DNA of 64,000 nucleotides from Antonospora locustae (lineage: Eukaryota > Microsporidia), in NCBI GenBank assembly GCA_007674295.1, contig CM017452.1, positions 142,240 to 206,239 on the forward strand, written 5' to 3'. Shown here in pieces: positions 28,904 to 38,424 of the stretch. How positions within the stretch are numbered: position 1 is the first letter of the stretch; the number at the start of each line of letters is the position of its first letter. The position numbers and the translations under genes are program-made. A model generated the notes under the pieces. It did no database searches. It saw only the letters and a list, made by a program, of their open reading frames with translations, and had not been told where the DNA came from.

Positions 28904-29362
28904 CTACTTCATGGGAAACTGCAGAGTAATTGAGTATGAGGTCTCCAAATCTGTGTTCTCAGGCGGCTTTGAGCCATTTATTCTAGTCGATCCGCTCTTG
29001 CATGCAGAGAATCCCTGCACGACAAGCTCTCCATTGAAACAACCATCGCCATCTACCATTGAATAAAATGCACCGAACACTAGGCCATCTTTTGCTGCGC
29101 ACCTGCAGCCTATGGGAATCTCTAAAACAAGCACATCCATGTCGGCCGTTATAAAGACATTTGGATTATCATGTATTATCGTTCCTCTGTTGGATATCTG
29201 TGAGACACTATAGGTGATGGGGATGCCACCAATCTTGGTTGAATGCTTCAGCAAAAGTTTTTCCATGTACTTCAATATTCCTCTTTCTATTTCATGAATG
29301 TATGTCATGTCTATTTCAACGAAAATTCTCAATGACCTCGATTTGAACACTGCTGCTTCCAT
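28904..29362 (-). CDS. RPA43: RNA polymerase I stalk subunit RPA43-like
   Basis: A 152-residue protein from the ATG at 29362. RIFVEIDMTYIHEIERGILKYMEKLLLKHSTKIGGIPITYSV matches the N-terminal (tip) domain of RPA43, where L-x-K-Y-x-x-x-L-G-G-x-x-x-x-Y is typical. NVFITADMDVLVLEIPIGC and DGCFNGELVV correspond to the start of the S1-like OB domain. RPA43 contacts Rrn3 and recruits Pol I to rDNA. It is less than half the yeast length (326), with a truncated OB domain. Rpb7 or Rpc25 are the alternatives. RPA1 is 5 kb away. The start choice follows the CCC box. Confidence 0.65.
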   Translation of the reverse strand: MEAAVFKSRSLRIFVEIDMTYIHEIERGILKYMEKLLLKHSTKIGGIPITYSVSQISNRGTIIHDNPNVFITADMDVLVLEIPIGCRCAAKDGLVFGAFYSMVDGDGCFNGELVVQGFSACKSGSTRINGSKPPENTDLETSYSITLQFPMK

Positions 29363-29367
29363 ACAGA

Positions 29368-29371
29368 GGGG
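29368..29371 (-). promoter_or_regulatory. CCC box fixing the RPA43-like start
   Basis: On the coding strand CCCC lies five bases before the ATG at 29362. It supports this start over an in-frame upstream codon at 29407. Confidence 0.6.
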
Positions 29372-29661
29372 TTGCTGTTCACGTGTTTTTTTGAGCAGGA
29401 TTTGCAAAAAGTCAAGATTGATGTCTTAGGCGTTGCACAGGGGAATTCCGCCAAGTGCTATGTCTTTGTCTTTTAAACAAATAAGACATTCTTCTTCACT
29501 TGTTGTACTGTTTTCAGTGTTTACCACGTTTCAAGAGAATGTTCTGCTCAGTCCTTGCAGATATATTGTTTTCAGCACAGGGTTGCTGTCATGACGCTTA
29601 TGCATAAGTATAAATGCTTGTTTACGCGGAGGTATACAAGTGTGTGAAAAAGAAAAGTGCA

Positions 29662-29664
29662 CCC
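29662..29664 (+). promoter_or_regulatory. CCC box upstream of elongin C
   Basis: CCC seven bases before the ATG at 29672; the longer frame to 29657 begins with GTG and is not needed. Confidence 0.5.
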
Positions 29665-29671
29665 TGGCACG

Positions 29672-29965
29672 ATGAAAAGCAATGTGGTCCTCAGAAGCTG
29701 CGATAACGTCGAATTCAGAGTAGATGAAGAAATAGTTAGGTTCAGTGGAATGCTCTGCATGTTGCTGGACCGCAACAGCCCTTTTGAGGAAGCCATCTCT
29801 CGCACTGTGGAGCTTCCTATAAAGTCGAAGGCACTGAAGCGCGCAATAGATTACCTTGAGCACAGATACAAATACTCAAGATTTGACGGACCTGTTCCGG
29901 ATTTTGAAGTTTGCGATACGGAATCACTGGACCTGCTTTCTGTTTCGTTCTACCTAAAAATATAA
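29672..29965 (+). CDS. ELC1: elongin C (Skp1-fold adaptor)
   Basis: A 97-residue protein with the BTB/Skp1 fold of elongin C over its full length: VVLRSCDNVEFRVDEEIVRFSGMLCMLL, VELPIKSKALKRAIDYLEHRYKY and the C-terminal ESLDLLSVSFYLKI, where A-x-FL-x is usual. Size equals yeast Elc1 (99). Elongin C links substrate receptors to cullin in ubiquitin ligases and forms part of the complex that removes stalled Pol II. No cullin or elongin A is in the window. It is divergent from the RPA43-like gene with 309 bp between the two starts, in which nothing else is seen. Confidence 0.8.
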   Translation: MKSNVVLRSCDNVEFRVDEEIVRFSGMLCMLLDRNSPFEEAISRTVELPIKSKALKRAIDYLEHRYKYSRFDGPVPDFEVCDTESLDLLSVSFYLKI

Positions 29966-30056
29966 AGAGTCTTGCAGAGAGATATCGTTTTCAAGTACAA
30001 GTTGCAACAGAGATGCTGTGCATCGCAGGCACGAGAAGGCTGTGTATGAGTCTTGG

Positions 30057-31166
30057 TTAGTTCTTGAGAAACAGAACTCTAGATTTGTGAAAGTTGCATT
30101 CTATTGGACAGTAGGGGCACTTGAAAACCTGCTTTGTGCCAGACTTGGATATCTGTGCGACTGCGTTTTGCGATATCACATGCCCACACTCGAGGAGAAT
30201 AGGAAGGTTGTCTGTATCGCAAACGCACTTCAGAACCGGGCAGACAAACAGAGAGTGAAAGGCCTTTCCCACACCCTTTGGAAGCTTGACCACCAGTTCA
30301 AAGTCAATCAACTTCTCCACATTTATGTCCTTGAACACGTTGCTAGCTTCGATGAGCACCGGAACAGACTTGGTACCCGCAACAAATATCATATTTAGAA
30401 AGGAGCATATGGGTATGTCTCTAAGAAAGCAGTAGTCCTCGCGCGCAACAATCATAACTCGCTTCATATATTCATCCAGCGTGGATGTGCCAACATCCTG
30501 TATTAAAAACAAAAGCATTTTTCGAATCTCCTTTTTGCATTCCCGGCTGTCAAGAAATGGCCTCATTTCGTCCTTAAGAAACTTTATTGCTTCGATTTTT
30601 CTATCTTTGTTCACGAGCTTCAAAAACTTGAGCGCAGCTATTCCAAACCGGAGTCTTGTGTTCGCAGAAAAGTACTCGAGGTTTCTGCCTATGAACCTCT
30701 CTGCTGCAGAAAAGTCGTAGTTGGTGATTCCAATAACAATTTTCTCGCTCTCCAGGTACCACTCCTCAAGGTTCTTCAGCTTCTTAAGCTCGGCGTCATT
30801 CAACCTTTTCGATTCCTCTAGCTCCACCATGTACATGTTTGCAATGTCTCTGTCCATGGATAGAAAGTGGTAGAGAAGGAGGTTTGACGTCAGAAAGTCA
30901 ACATGCTGCTTTTTGTACGGCAGAACCTTGATCTCTGACTCTGATGGCTTGATGCATCCCTTAAAATAGGAACAAGTCTCCTTCCATCTTTTTGCAAGGC
31001 CGAGTTGAAAACTCTCTATAGACACGTCATTTCGGATGGCCTCCTCTATATTGGAGATTGCTTCCAGTGTGGATGCTTCAATTTTGTCAATTAGGCTGTT
31101 TTCCACCTCACATGTGTTTTTTGTCATGGGTGCCTTGAGGTGTTGTTTGTGCAATTTATAACTCAT
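30057..31166 (-). CDS. RMD5: GID2/RMD5-type RING E3 ligase subunit (CTLH complex)
   Basis: A 369-residue protein. The C-terminal 65 residues are a Gid2-type degenerate RING: FHSLFVCPVLKCVC...LPILLECGHVISQNAV...FKCPYCPIECN. The F-x-CPV, CGH-I-S and CPYCP spacing is specific to RMD5/RMND5 and Gid9/MAEA, and the strong CGH favours RMD5. Upstream, LEEWYLESEKIVIGITNYDFSAAERFIGRNLEYF fits a CTLH/CRA helical region. The GID/CTLH complex ubiquitinates gluconeogenic and other enzymes. Typical LisH residues are not obvious. No CCC box is seen before the ATG. Confidence 0.8.
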   Translation of the reverse strand: MSYKLHKQHLKAPMTKNTCEVENSLIDKIEASTLEAISNIEEAIRNDVSIESFQLGLAKRWKETCSYFKGCIKPSESEIKVLPYKKQHVDFLTSNLLLYHFLSMDRDIANMYMVELEESKRLNDAELKKLKNLEEWYLESEKIVIGITNYDFSAAERFIGRNLEYFSANTRLRFGIAALKFLKLVNKDRKIEAIKFLKDEMRPFLDSRECKKEIRKMLLFLIQDVGTSTLDEYMKRVMIVAREDYCFLRDIPICSFLNMIFVAGTKSVPVLIEASNVFKDINVEKLIDFELVVKLPKGVGKAFHSLFVCPVLKCVCDTDNLPILLECGHVISQNAVAQISKSGTKQVFKCPYCPIECNFHKSRVLFLKN

Positions 31167-31175
31167 GTTTTATAA

Positions 31176-31355
31176 CTTATTAAAGAAAATACTTTCTGTT
31201 TCACCATTGCAACGTCTGTGTCCAACTATGCATGCTTAGATAAAAACCCTGGCGATGGAGCAGTGAAATCACTGCTGCGCTGCTACAGAAGGTGCCTGGC
31301 ATTGTTTTTAGTGTTATGCGTAATTATAAGCGTATTTGTAGTTATTCTGCAGTAG
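31176..31355 (+). other. possible tail-anchored protein frame without an ATG
   Basis: A 59-codon frame between stops at 31173 and 31353. Its last 30 residues read like a tail anchor: a positively charged CYRRC followed by about 17 hydrophobic residues (LALFLVLCVIISVFVVI) and one residue before the stop, as in SNAREs. There is no in-frame ATG. It would need a non-ATG start, an unseen 5' exon or a sequence error. The remaining spacer to 31615 shows nothing else. Confidence 0.25.
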
Positions 31356-31615
31356 ATTTATTCCAAAATCATTTTCTAAGACGTTGTTACCAGGTATACA
31401 CGGGTTGCAAGTGATCTTTAGTGAAGGCAGCGCTTTTAGAATAAGGCTTCACTTGAGTTGTGCCAGGCACTAAGTTCCGCAATGCATGCGAAGCTGCGCA
31501 TTGTCAGAAAGTCATATCTTGGAGATTATGATGTATCAAATTTGAGGTAAACAGATTTGCGGACACAAAAACATGGTGAAATATGCATACGTCCTGCACT
31601 TGCAGAACCTCTTCA

Positions 31616-32596
31616 TCAGTAACCTTCAAAAACGCTCTTGTAATCAATGTGGTTCTGTTCAAGCAAGTCGTTTCCGTCTACTCTATACACCCTCTTTCCG
31701 AAAAGAAGGTATTCTCCTTCGCTTGGATACAAGCTGTTGAGGATATCCAGCTCCTGATCCAGACCCTCTTCGTATCCGTCTATTATACTTACTACGTTTT
31801 CTTCGACCAACACATCGCATGTTTTGGGACAATCCACGCTTTTGTGCAACCTGAACTCTCTCTCACCGTTTGTAAACAGCGAGGTTGAAAAGACGATCAG
31901 AATGGTATTTTTGCTGCGGAAAACTCTGTACTCTTTGGAGCGGGACGACTGAGCAATACAGTACTCCCCGTATAACTTGATGGCGTCATTCAGATTGAGG
32001 TTCTCTAGGGCATTACCACGAAACAGAAGTTTCAAAATCCCCTTTGTCCTGGACACAGTGAAAGGCGTTCTGAACCTTTCAAGATTGCATAGTGCCGTGT
32101 CCTGTATCAGAATCACCCTCTCTGGAACAAAATCTGCTCTAATCCACGAAATGTCATTTTCACTAGCATCGTACTGTGAGATTGAACATAGGGCCTCAGA
32201 ATACAAGTCTTTGAAAGACCTCACATGGTCTACTTTCTCAAGAAGCCCCACCGTTCTGCTTGTGCACAGCAGAGAAAATTCATGTGGAACAGGCACAGTC
32301 TCTTCAAGGAACGAGTGCACACCTACTGGCTCCTCAACAAACGACATAAATGCCATCAGATGTGCAAAGGGAGGAGTTTTTTTCAACCTGTTTTTTATGT
32401 GCTCGGACTTGCTACTTGAGAAGGAGATGCGCAGGCCAGTGAGCCTTCTGTTCTTCCCAACGTAGACTGAGTTGCAATAGAGAGATCTTGTGAAGATGTA
32501 TTGTGTGTTTACGACATCTCCATGACATTTAACATCTGGAGCCACCTCACCTGCTTCTTCTTCGCTGCTTGACGAGCACAAAACATACTGGGACAT
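31616..32596 (-). CDS. hypothetical protein
   Basis: A 326-residue soluble protein I do not recognise. The N-terminus has a casein-kinase-like acidic cluster (SSSSEEEAGE). The rest is a mixed alpha/beta sequence (WIRADFVPERVILIQDTALCNLERF, KEYRVFRSKNTILIVFSTSL). The C-terminus has D-x-x-YEEGLDQELDILNSLYPSEGEYLLFGKRVYRV. No signal peptide, zinc cluster or nucleotide motif is seen. A CCC box (rc of 32599-32601) two bases before the ATG supports the start. The acidic N-terminus hints at a nuclear or transcription-linked role, which is inference only. Confidence 0.6.
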   Translation of the reverse strand: MSQYVLCSSSSEEEAGEVAPDVKCHGDVVNTQYIFTRSLYCNSVYVGKNRRLTGLRISFSSSKSEHIKNRLKKTPPFAHLMAFMSFVEEPVGVHSFLEETVPVPHEFSLLCTSRTVGLLEKVDHVRSFKDLYSEALCSISQYDASENDISWIRADFVPERVILIQDTALCNLERFRTPFTVSRTKGILKLLFRGNALENLNLNDAIKLYGEYCIAQSSRSKEYRVFRSKNTILIVFSTSLFTNGEREFRLHKSVDCPKTCDVLVEENVVSIIDGYEEGLDQELDILNSLYPSEGEYLLFGKRVYRVDGNDLLEQNHIDYKSVFEGY

Positions 32597-32776
32597 GTGG
32601 GCAGAGGACTCTAATTTTGGTTATTGGCGGCGATTCAGAAACAGGCATGCAAAATGCGCTCACAGCTTGGTCCAGTGCAGCCTAAGCGTCTTCAAGAAAT
32701 AGACCGCAGGGAGATCAAGCAATGTGCGACTCAAAGTTGCTGGGATGTCACGAGAAAAGAAAACAGGGCACAGCCC

Positions 32777-32849
32777 GGGCTGTTCGGGGATTCGAACCCC
32801 GGACCTCCTGCACCCAAAGCAGGAATCATAGCCGCTAGACCAAACAGCC
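32777..32849 (-). tRNA. tRNA-Pro (UGG)
   Basis: A complete intron-free cloverleaf on the minus strand. Acceptor GGCTGTT pairs with AACAGCC, and the discriminator is C. The anticodon stem CCTGC/GCAGG carries loop TTTGGGT with anticodon TGG. The T arm has CGGGG/CCCCG around TTCGAAT. It sits between two divergently oriented protein genes. Confidence 0.95.
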
Positions 32850-32886
32850 AACCAGTGCTGGTTGAAACATTCAAGTAAAACAACAA

Positions 32887-34344
32887 ATGCGCTCTAAAAA
32901 CAAAACAATGAATGGGATACTTATGTGTCTTTCTAGAATAGCTGCGCTGTCTTTCTACACGCCCGAGGAGTTTGCAAACAGGTGCCGCACATTCGGCATT
33001 CATGAGGACGACTGCGAGGGTTCAATATATGTCAACAGCGTGGAGTATGATAATTTTCTAAGAAGCTTTAACCTTCCGATTCATAAGGACCCTGAGTGTG
33101 AGAAGAAAAGGTGCTTCGTATCTGTGTTTCGAGATCCACCACGAGTATTCGTGAAGTCAGCAGGAAACGTAAAATGCATGCCCAGCTACACGTGCTCTCC
33201 AGAAAACTACCTGGACTCACCAGGGATTTCCCACGTAAACACACAGCCCGTAAAGGGGCCTGCACTGTGGAACATCCCATCTGTGACAACGACTGTGTAT
33301 CAACCAGTTCCGTACCCATTGCACCCACCAGATTCCACCTCAGTGTTGAAAGACAGCGCAAGGCAACATACAAGCATATTGTCTGCGCAAAGTGCAGAGC
33401 AGACAACATCATCCAGCACTGTTGCTTCACAGACATCAAGCACTTCTGCGCAAAGTGAGAATGTAGTTACTCTAATAAGGCCTGTGTATTCGACAGTCAC
33501 TGTTGACAATCCGATCACTCTCTACAGAGAAGTAACCACAACTATGCTTCACGAGGTCCCATTGACAAACTACAAGGTGACAACCGTAACAGAAGAAATA
33601 CCTACGACCAGAACAGTAGAAAAGACTGTCTCTACAACTGAGACGTGTACGAAGACAGTGTCCGTGACAGCAAGTATATCTAGGACCATAGTTTCAACAT
33701 ATCAAACTACATCGGTATCCACAGAATATCTTACACCATCTTCGAGCATTGCAAGCACAGTTATGCCGGAAAGGCTGGACTCATCAGGCTCCTATACTGG
33801 AGCGGCTCCTTCGAGCATAACGGCGTCTCTAACAAGTAGACACGGCAGCGAACCAAGCGTAAGCGTGAAGACAGTGACAGAGACCCTTATAGGTGGATAT
33901 ACCACAGAAAAAACAGCCACGCCAGCATTGTCTAGTGTTTCTGTATCAACCATGGTTTCTCAGCAGGATTCCATGGGGCAGATGAGAATTGATGTCCCGA
34001 GACTGTTGAGACCAATTATAGAGCAGCTGAGCTTGTGCAGAGAGTGTGTCTCGGAAACGTCCCAAGAAACCAGCTACGCAGAACAGAGAACTGTTTTCAG
34101 AACAACGACACTGCCTGTGACAGAAACAGAGACAGAGACAAAGACAAGAACCGTGAAAAAGGTAAAAACGGTTACCAGGGCAGCAGTGGCTGCAAAAAGA
34201 GACAGAGAAAAAGCGCCACAAACTGTTTACAACACAGTTTACGCATATAAAAAAAGAAAGGAAAACCCTGCAAAGAGACCGTGTGTGCCAAAAGAATGCT
34301 TGGAGGAGAAGGAGGTTGTATCAACTGTCTTTGTGTATAAATAG
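32887..34344 (+). CDS. secreted Ser/Thr-rich mucin-like protein
   Basis: A 485-residue protein with a likely signal peptide: charged MRSKNK, then GILMCLSRIAALSF. An ATG at 32908 (residue 8) would also work. A short Cys-containing N-terminal domain (about 25-110: C33, C42, C73, C79) is followed by about 270 residues of Ser/Thr/Val-rich sequence with TVxxT-like repetition (TTTVYQ, TTVTEEIPTTRTVEKTVSTTETCTK), ideal for O-glycosylation. A basic tail follows (TKTRTVKKVKTV, KKRKENPAKR). There is no GPI signal or transmembrane helix. It is probably a spore-wall or polar-tube-associated surface protein, by composition only. Confidence 0.65.
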   Translation: MRSKNKTMNGILMCLSRIAALSFYTPEEFANRCRTFGIHEDDCEGSIYVNSVEYDNFLRSFNLPIHKDPECEKKRCFVSVFRDPPRVFVKSAGNVKCMPSYTCSPENYLDSPGISHVNTQPVKGPALWNIPSVTTTVYQPVPYPLHPPDSTSVLKDSARQHTSILSAQSAEQTTSSSTVASQTSSTSAQSENVVTLIRPVYSTVTVDNPITLYREVTTTMLHEVPLTNYKVTTVTEEIPTTRTVEKTVSTTETCTKTVSVTASISRTIVSTYQTTSVSTEYLTPSSSIASTVMPERLDSSGSYTGAAPSSITASLTSRHGSEPSVSVKTVTETLIGGYTTEKTATPALSSVSVSTMVSQQDSMGQMRIDVPRLLRPIIEQLSLCRECVSETSQETSYAEQRTVFRTTTLPVTETETETKTRTVKKVKTVTRAAVAAKRDREKAPQTVYNTVYAYKKRKENPAKRPCVPKECLEEKEVVSTVFVYK

Positions 34345-34490
34345 AGCAAAGAAGTACAGATTATGCAGAGATATAGAGCTTCGGATTGTATAGAGAGCAA
34401 AGAGAATGACATTGTCTGGCAATGCACATGTGGTTCCAAGACATGTCCGCATTCGGTAAATAAACTTATTTAACATTCAGAAGCCCCTCA

Positions 34491-37400
34491 ATGTATCTAC
34501 CGTCGTCAGTGTCATTTACAACCTACACTGCAAGCGAAATACTTGCAATTAGCTGCGTAGAAGTGAGTGTACCAGCTTCCTTTGATTCACTTGGACATCC
34601 GCTACCAAACGGGCTCTACGACGAGAGAATGGGTCCGCTCAAGATGGATGGCATATGCAGAACGTGCAATTTAGGATACTTTGAGTGTCCGGGACACTTT
34701 GGACACATCATGCTTCCAGATGTTATGATCAACCCGATGCACTTTGACCTGATATTCAAAAAGGTGGCTTCCACATGCGAAAGATGCTTCTCTAAGGCGG
34801 AGAAGAAATGCGGAAGATGCTCTTTTCGAATGCCCAAGTTTTCCAGGTCATGTGGAAAGGTTTTTCGCAACGGATGCTTTATGAGACCATGTGATATCCT
34901 TATTACACTACAGAAAGCTTGCATGGACGCGGATCAGTATTTTTTAAGGGTAGTTCCTGTAGTACCTAACAGGCTCCGCCCCATAAATCATTGCGATGGA
35001 CGTGTGTTTGAGGATTCGCAGAATATTTTCCTCACCAAGATCATCAAGTGTGCTTTGGCTGTAAAGGAAAACGTTGCTGCGTCCGAGAACATCGATATCA
35101 TGCAGGAGAAGCGCCCCAATGGCTCCGAGAGAGAGCCATACGAGGGCTTGAACGGCGCAGAATTACCCTGTAGCAAGGAGTTCAACGACCTGATAAGCAG
35201 TGTGAACGAATACTACGACAGCTCCAGCATCACATATGCAAAGGGTCACACACCCAACGGAATAAAACAGCTTCTAGAAAGAAAAGAGGGACTTTTTAGA
35301 AAGTACATCATGGGAAAGCGGGTAAACTATGCTGCGCGTTCAGTGATAAGCCCTGATCCCAATCTTGAGACACGTGAGATAGGCCTCCCGCTTGTGTTTG
35401 CTAAGAAGCTGACCTTTCCTGAAAACGTAACGCCATTCAACCACGACAGACTTAGACGTGCAGTCATAAATGGGCCCAAGTATCCTGGTGCAGCGCTGCT
35501 GAAGAGCGGCGATGTGGTGACAAATCTTCTACACGTGCCAGAAGAAAAAAGAGTGTCTCTGGCAAACCAGCTTCTGATAGGAAGAAAGACTGTGTATCGG
35601 CATCTCAATAAAACAGACTTCCTGCTGGTGAACCGGCAGCCGACACTACACAAGCCAAGTATAATGGCATACAAGGTCCGAATTCTTCAGGGAGAAAAGA
35701 CGCTGAGGCTGCACTACGCAAACTGCAACAGCCACAATGCCGACTTTGACGGTGACGAGATGAATGTGCATGCGATGCAGTGCTACATTTCCAAAAGCGA
35801 GGCGCGGTACTTGGCACTGAATGACTACAACTACAAGGTTGCAACAAATGGAAATCCAATAAGAGGACTAGTGCAGGACCACATTGTAATGAGCGCTGTG
35901 CTGACCATGAAAGACTACTTTTTGAGACCCAGTGAGTACGGCAACGTGCTACAGATACCGCTGCTTTCAAAGGAGGCGCATCATGAGAAGGCCGCACCGG
36001 TGTGCAGCAGCGGTGTTCTAAAGCGCATAATAGTGCCAAAACCTGCAATAAGGCGACCTGTGACGTTGTACACTGGAAAGCAGGTAGTTACTGCGCTTCT
36101 ACAGAGCCTCCGTCTTCCAATATCTATGAGGAGGACGTCGAGGCTGAAGCTGTGTGGACACCCGGAGGAAAGCACTGTTGTGATAAAAAACGGTGAGATG
36201 CTCACAGGTGTGCTGGACAAGAACAACCTGGGACCTGCAGAAAAGGGTCTGATACACCAGTGCGGAGAGGTCTTTGGGGATAATGTCTACAACGACCTGC
36301 TGACTGCAGTGAGCCAGGTCATAAACAAGCTACTTGTGATGGATGGATATACGTTGAGAATGGAAGATCTTCTTCTGAGCGAAAAAGGAGAGGCAGGAAG
36401 GAAAGCAGCGATATTGGAGGGGCGAATGCACATCGATAGTGCAATACGTCGCTATTTAGAAGAGAATCTGGAACATGGCGCTACTGGCAGGCCAAGGCAC
36501 CTTGATAAAAGCTGGGTTGCGTGTTTGGACTCTCTTGTGAGAAACAGCATGTGCGAGGTTGCAAGTGAGGTGGTTGCAAAGAGCATGCACAAGGGAATGC
36601 TAAGGAACTTTCCATACAACCACTTGATTCTGATTGTCCAGACTGGCGCAAAAGGAAGCCTTGTCAACGCATCACAGATATCAGCAATGCTCGGCCAGCA
36701 GGAGCTAGAGGGCAGGCGAGTCCCTCTGATGGTTGACGGGAGGACACTGCCTGTACTTTCAGAGACAACAGCCGAGTCTGGGGGGCTTATATTTGAGCGG
36801 TTTCTAGATGGCATTGGCATCTGTGCATACTACTTTCACTGCATGGCCGGAAGAGAAGGCCTGGTTGACACCGCAGTGAAGACAAGCAGATCAGGGTATC
36901 TGCAGCGATGTCTAATCAAGCATCTCGAGGGCGTGAAGGTTGAATATGACGGTACTGTAAGGAACAATGGCAATGCAATTGTAAGCTTTCGATATGGAGA
37001 GGATGGCCTCGATCCCACAAAGGTAGGAATGCTGAAAGACGCTGAATTTCTCAAAAACAATTATGCTGAGCTGGCGAGGAGACATGCCGAGGAAAGAAAC
37101 AGCACGGTGAAATTGAAAGGATCGGTGGCATATGGTCACATGGACGAAAGACACAGAGAGTATATAGGACTGCAACACGTGGACCTAGAGACGCTCAGCG
37201 AGTGGAGGAGAGTTTTGGCTGAGGCACAGCCCGGAGACCCGGTTGGAATAGTGGCCGGCCAATCATTGGGAGAGCCGAGCACGCAGATGACTCTCAACAC
37301 GTTTCATCATGCAGGTGTTGGCGCAAAAAACATGACACTGGGCATTCCACGGCTTGTTGAGATACTAATGGTTGCCTCAAAAAACATTCGCACACCCTAT

Positions 37401-38384
37401 CTAACAGTTCCATCTGAGAATATCACAGAACACTTCAAGACCGTAAATCTCATTGACTGTCTGCGCAAACTTCTTGTGTGTGAAAGTTGGGTAATCAAGA
37501 ATTCAGAGAGATGCAAGAGGCTGCGTATAACGTTTGAGATAAAGAAGGAGGCAGAGCTTGTTAAGAGCTGTGTAGAGGAGCGATTTGTGTACCTGCTGAA
37601 CAAGAAAATAAAAAAGGTGCATAAGGAGGTTTCTTCGGTTGCAGAGCCAGATAGCACAGGAGAAAGTGCATACTTTGTTTTTGAGAATGAAAGCACAAGC
37701 GATGCCGACATTAGCAGCGAGCACGAGACAGTTAGCGATACATCGGCGGTAAGCACTGTGGATCCAAAGCCAAAGAGATCCAAGAAAACAGCAATGGACA
37801 CAGAGTGTAGATGGTTAAATGGTGCTCTTCAAATGGACATTCTTCTTCATAGAAACATAGATGTTATATTGTATCCACTTATAGAGAAAACAGTCTCTGA
37901 AATTGTTGTCAAGAAAGTAAAAGGCGTGCAAGACGCAAGCTGGTCTGAGGGCATGTTGATGCTAGAAGGCGCAGACATGGAGATACTCGGCCAGATTGCG
38001 CATCTAGACATACACAGGTCGTACTCAAATGACATTCAAAGCGTAAGTAAGTACCTTGGAATAGAGGCTGCAAAAGAAGTTATCATTAGGGAGGTGAGTG
38101 CCGTGTTTAATGCATATGGAATAGATATTGACGTCAGGCATCTTGCCCTCATCAGTGACTACATGACGCGTTCTGGCCGCATTCTTCCCTTCTCGAGAAA
38201 CGGCTTCACTGAAAGAGACTCCATTCTTCAGAGAATGAGCTTTGAGTCGTGCTATTCTGTCCTGAGGGCGGTAGTCCAGGGCGAAAAGCTGGACCCAGTG
38301 TCTAGCCCCAGCGCATGCCAGATTCTTGGTGTTCCTGTAAAGTCGGGAACTGGTTCATTTTCACTGCTCTACAACATTGAGTAA
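34491..38384 (+). CDS. RPA1: RNA polymerase I largest subunit
   Basis: A 1297-residue beta'-like subunit. The N-terminal FDSLGHPLPNGLYDERMGPLKMDGICRTCNLGYFECPGHFGHI is the Pol I form of the clamp zinc site (Pol I has GHP-P-GGLYDP-LGP). A second zinc cluster CERCFSKAEKKCGRC follows. The active-site aspartates sit in NADFDGDEMN at about 416-425. RQPTLH, the bridge-helix region (PSTQMTLNTFHHAGVG) and the acidic jaw insert are present. There is no CTD. Pol I makes the rRNA precursor encoded 8 kb downstream. It is about 370 residues shorter than yeast RPA190. CCCC lies at 34484-34487. Confidence 0.93.
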   Translation: MYLPSSVSFTTYTASEILAISCVEVSVPASFDSLGHPLPNGLYDERMGPLKMDGICRTCNLGYFECPGHFGHIMLPDVMINPMHFDLIFKKVASTCERCFSKAEKKCGRCSFRMPKFSRSCGKVFRNGCFMRPCDILITLQKACMDADQYFLRVVPVVPNRLRPINHCDGRVFEDSQNIFLTKIIKCALAVKENVAASENIDIMQEKRPNGSEREPYEGLNGAELPCSKEFNDLISSVNEYYDSSSITYAKGHTPNGIKQLLERKEGLFRKYIMGKRVNYAARSVISPDPNLETREIGLPLVFAKKLTFPENVTPFNHDRLRRAVINGPKYPGAALLKSGDVVTNLLHVPEEKRVSLANQLLIGRKTVYRHLNKTDFLLVNRQPTLHKPSIMAYKVRILQGEKTLRLHYANCNSHNADFDGDEMNVHAMQCYISKSEARYLALNDYNYKVATNGNPIRGLVQDHIVMSAVLTMKDYFLRPSEYGNVLQIPLLSKEAHHEKAAPVCSSGVLKRIIVPKPAIRRPVTLYTGKQVVTALLQSLRLPISMRRTSRLKLCGHPEESTVVIKNGEMLTGVLDKNNLGPAEKGLIHQCGEVFGDNVYNDLLTAVSQVINKLLVMDGYTLRMEDLLLSEKGEAGRKAAILEGRMHIDSAIRRYLEENLEHGATGRPRHLDKSWVACLDSLVRNSMCEVASEVVAKSMHKGMLRNFPYNHLILIVQTGAKGSLVNASQISAMLGQQELEGRRVPLMVDGRTLPVLSETTAESGGLIFERFLDGIGICAYYFHCMAGREGLVDTAVKTSRSGYLQRCLIKHLEGVKVEYDGTVRNNGNAIVSFRYGEDGLDPTKVGMLKDAEFLKNNYAELARRHAEERNSTVKLKGSVAYGHMDERHREYIGLQHVDLETLSEWRRVLAEAQPGDPVGIVAGQSLGEPSTQMTLNTFHHAGVGAKNMTLGIPRLVEILMVASKNIRTPYLTVPSENITEHFKTVNLIDCLRKLLVCESWVIKNSERCKRLRITFEIKKEAELVKSCVEERFVYLLNKKIKKVHKEVSSVAEPDSTGESAYFVFENESTSDADISSEHETVSDTSAVSTVDPKPKRSKKTAMDTECRWLNGALQMDILLHRNIDVILYPLIEKTVSEIVVKKVKGVQDASWSEGMLMLEGADMEILGQIAHLDIHRSYSNDIQSVSKYLGIEAAKEVIIREVSAVFNAYGIDIDVRHLALISDYMTRSGRILPFSRNGFTERDSILQRMSFESCYSVLRAVVQGEKLDPVSSPSACQILGVPVKSGTGSFSLLYNIE

Positions 38385-38424
38385 CACTAAAGACCGTTAG
38401 AACCACATTTTATTTACAATTCGC

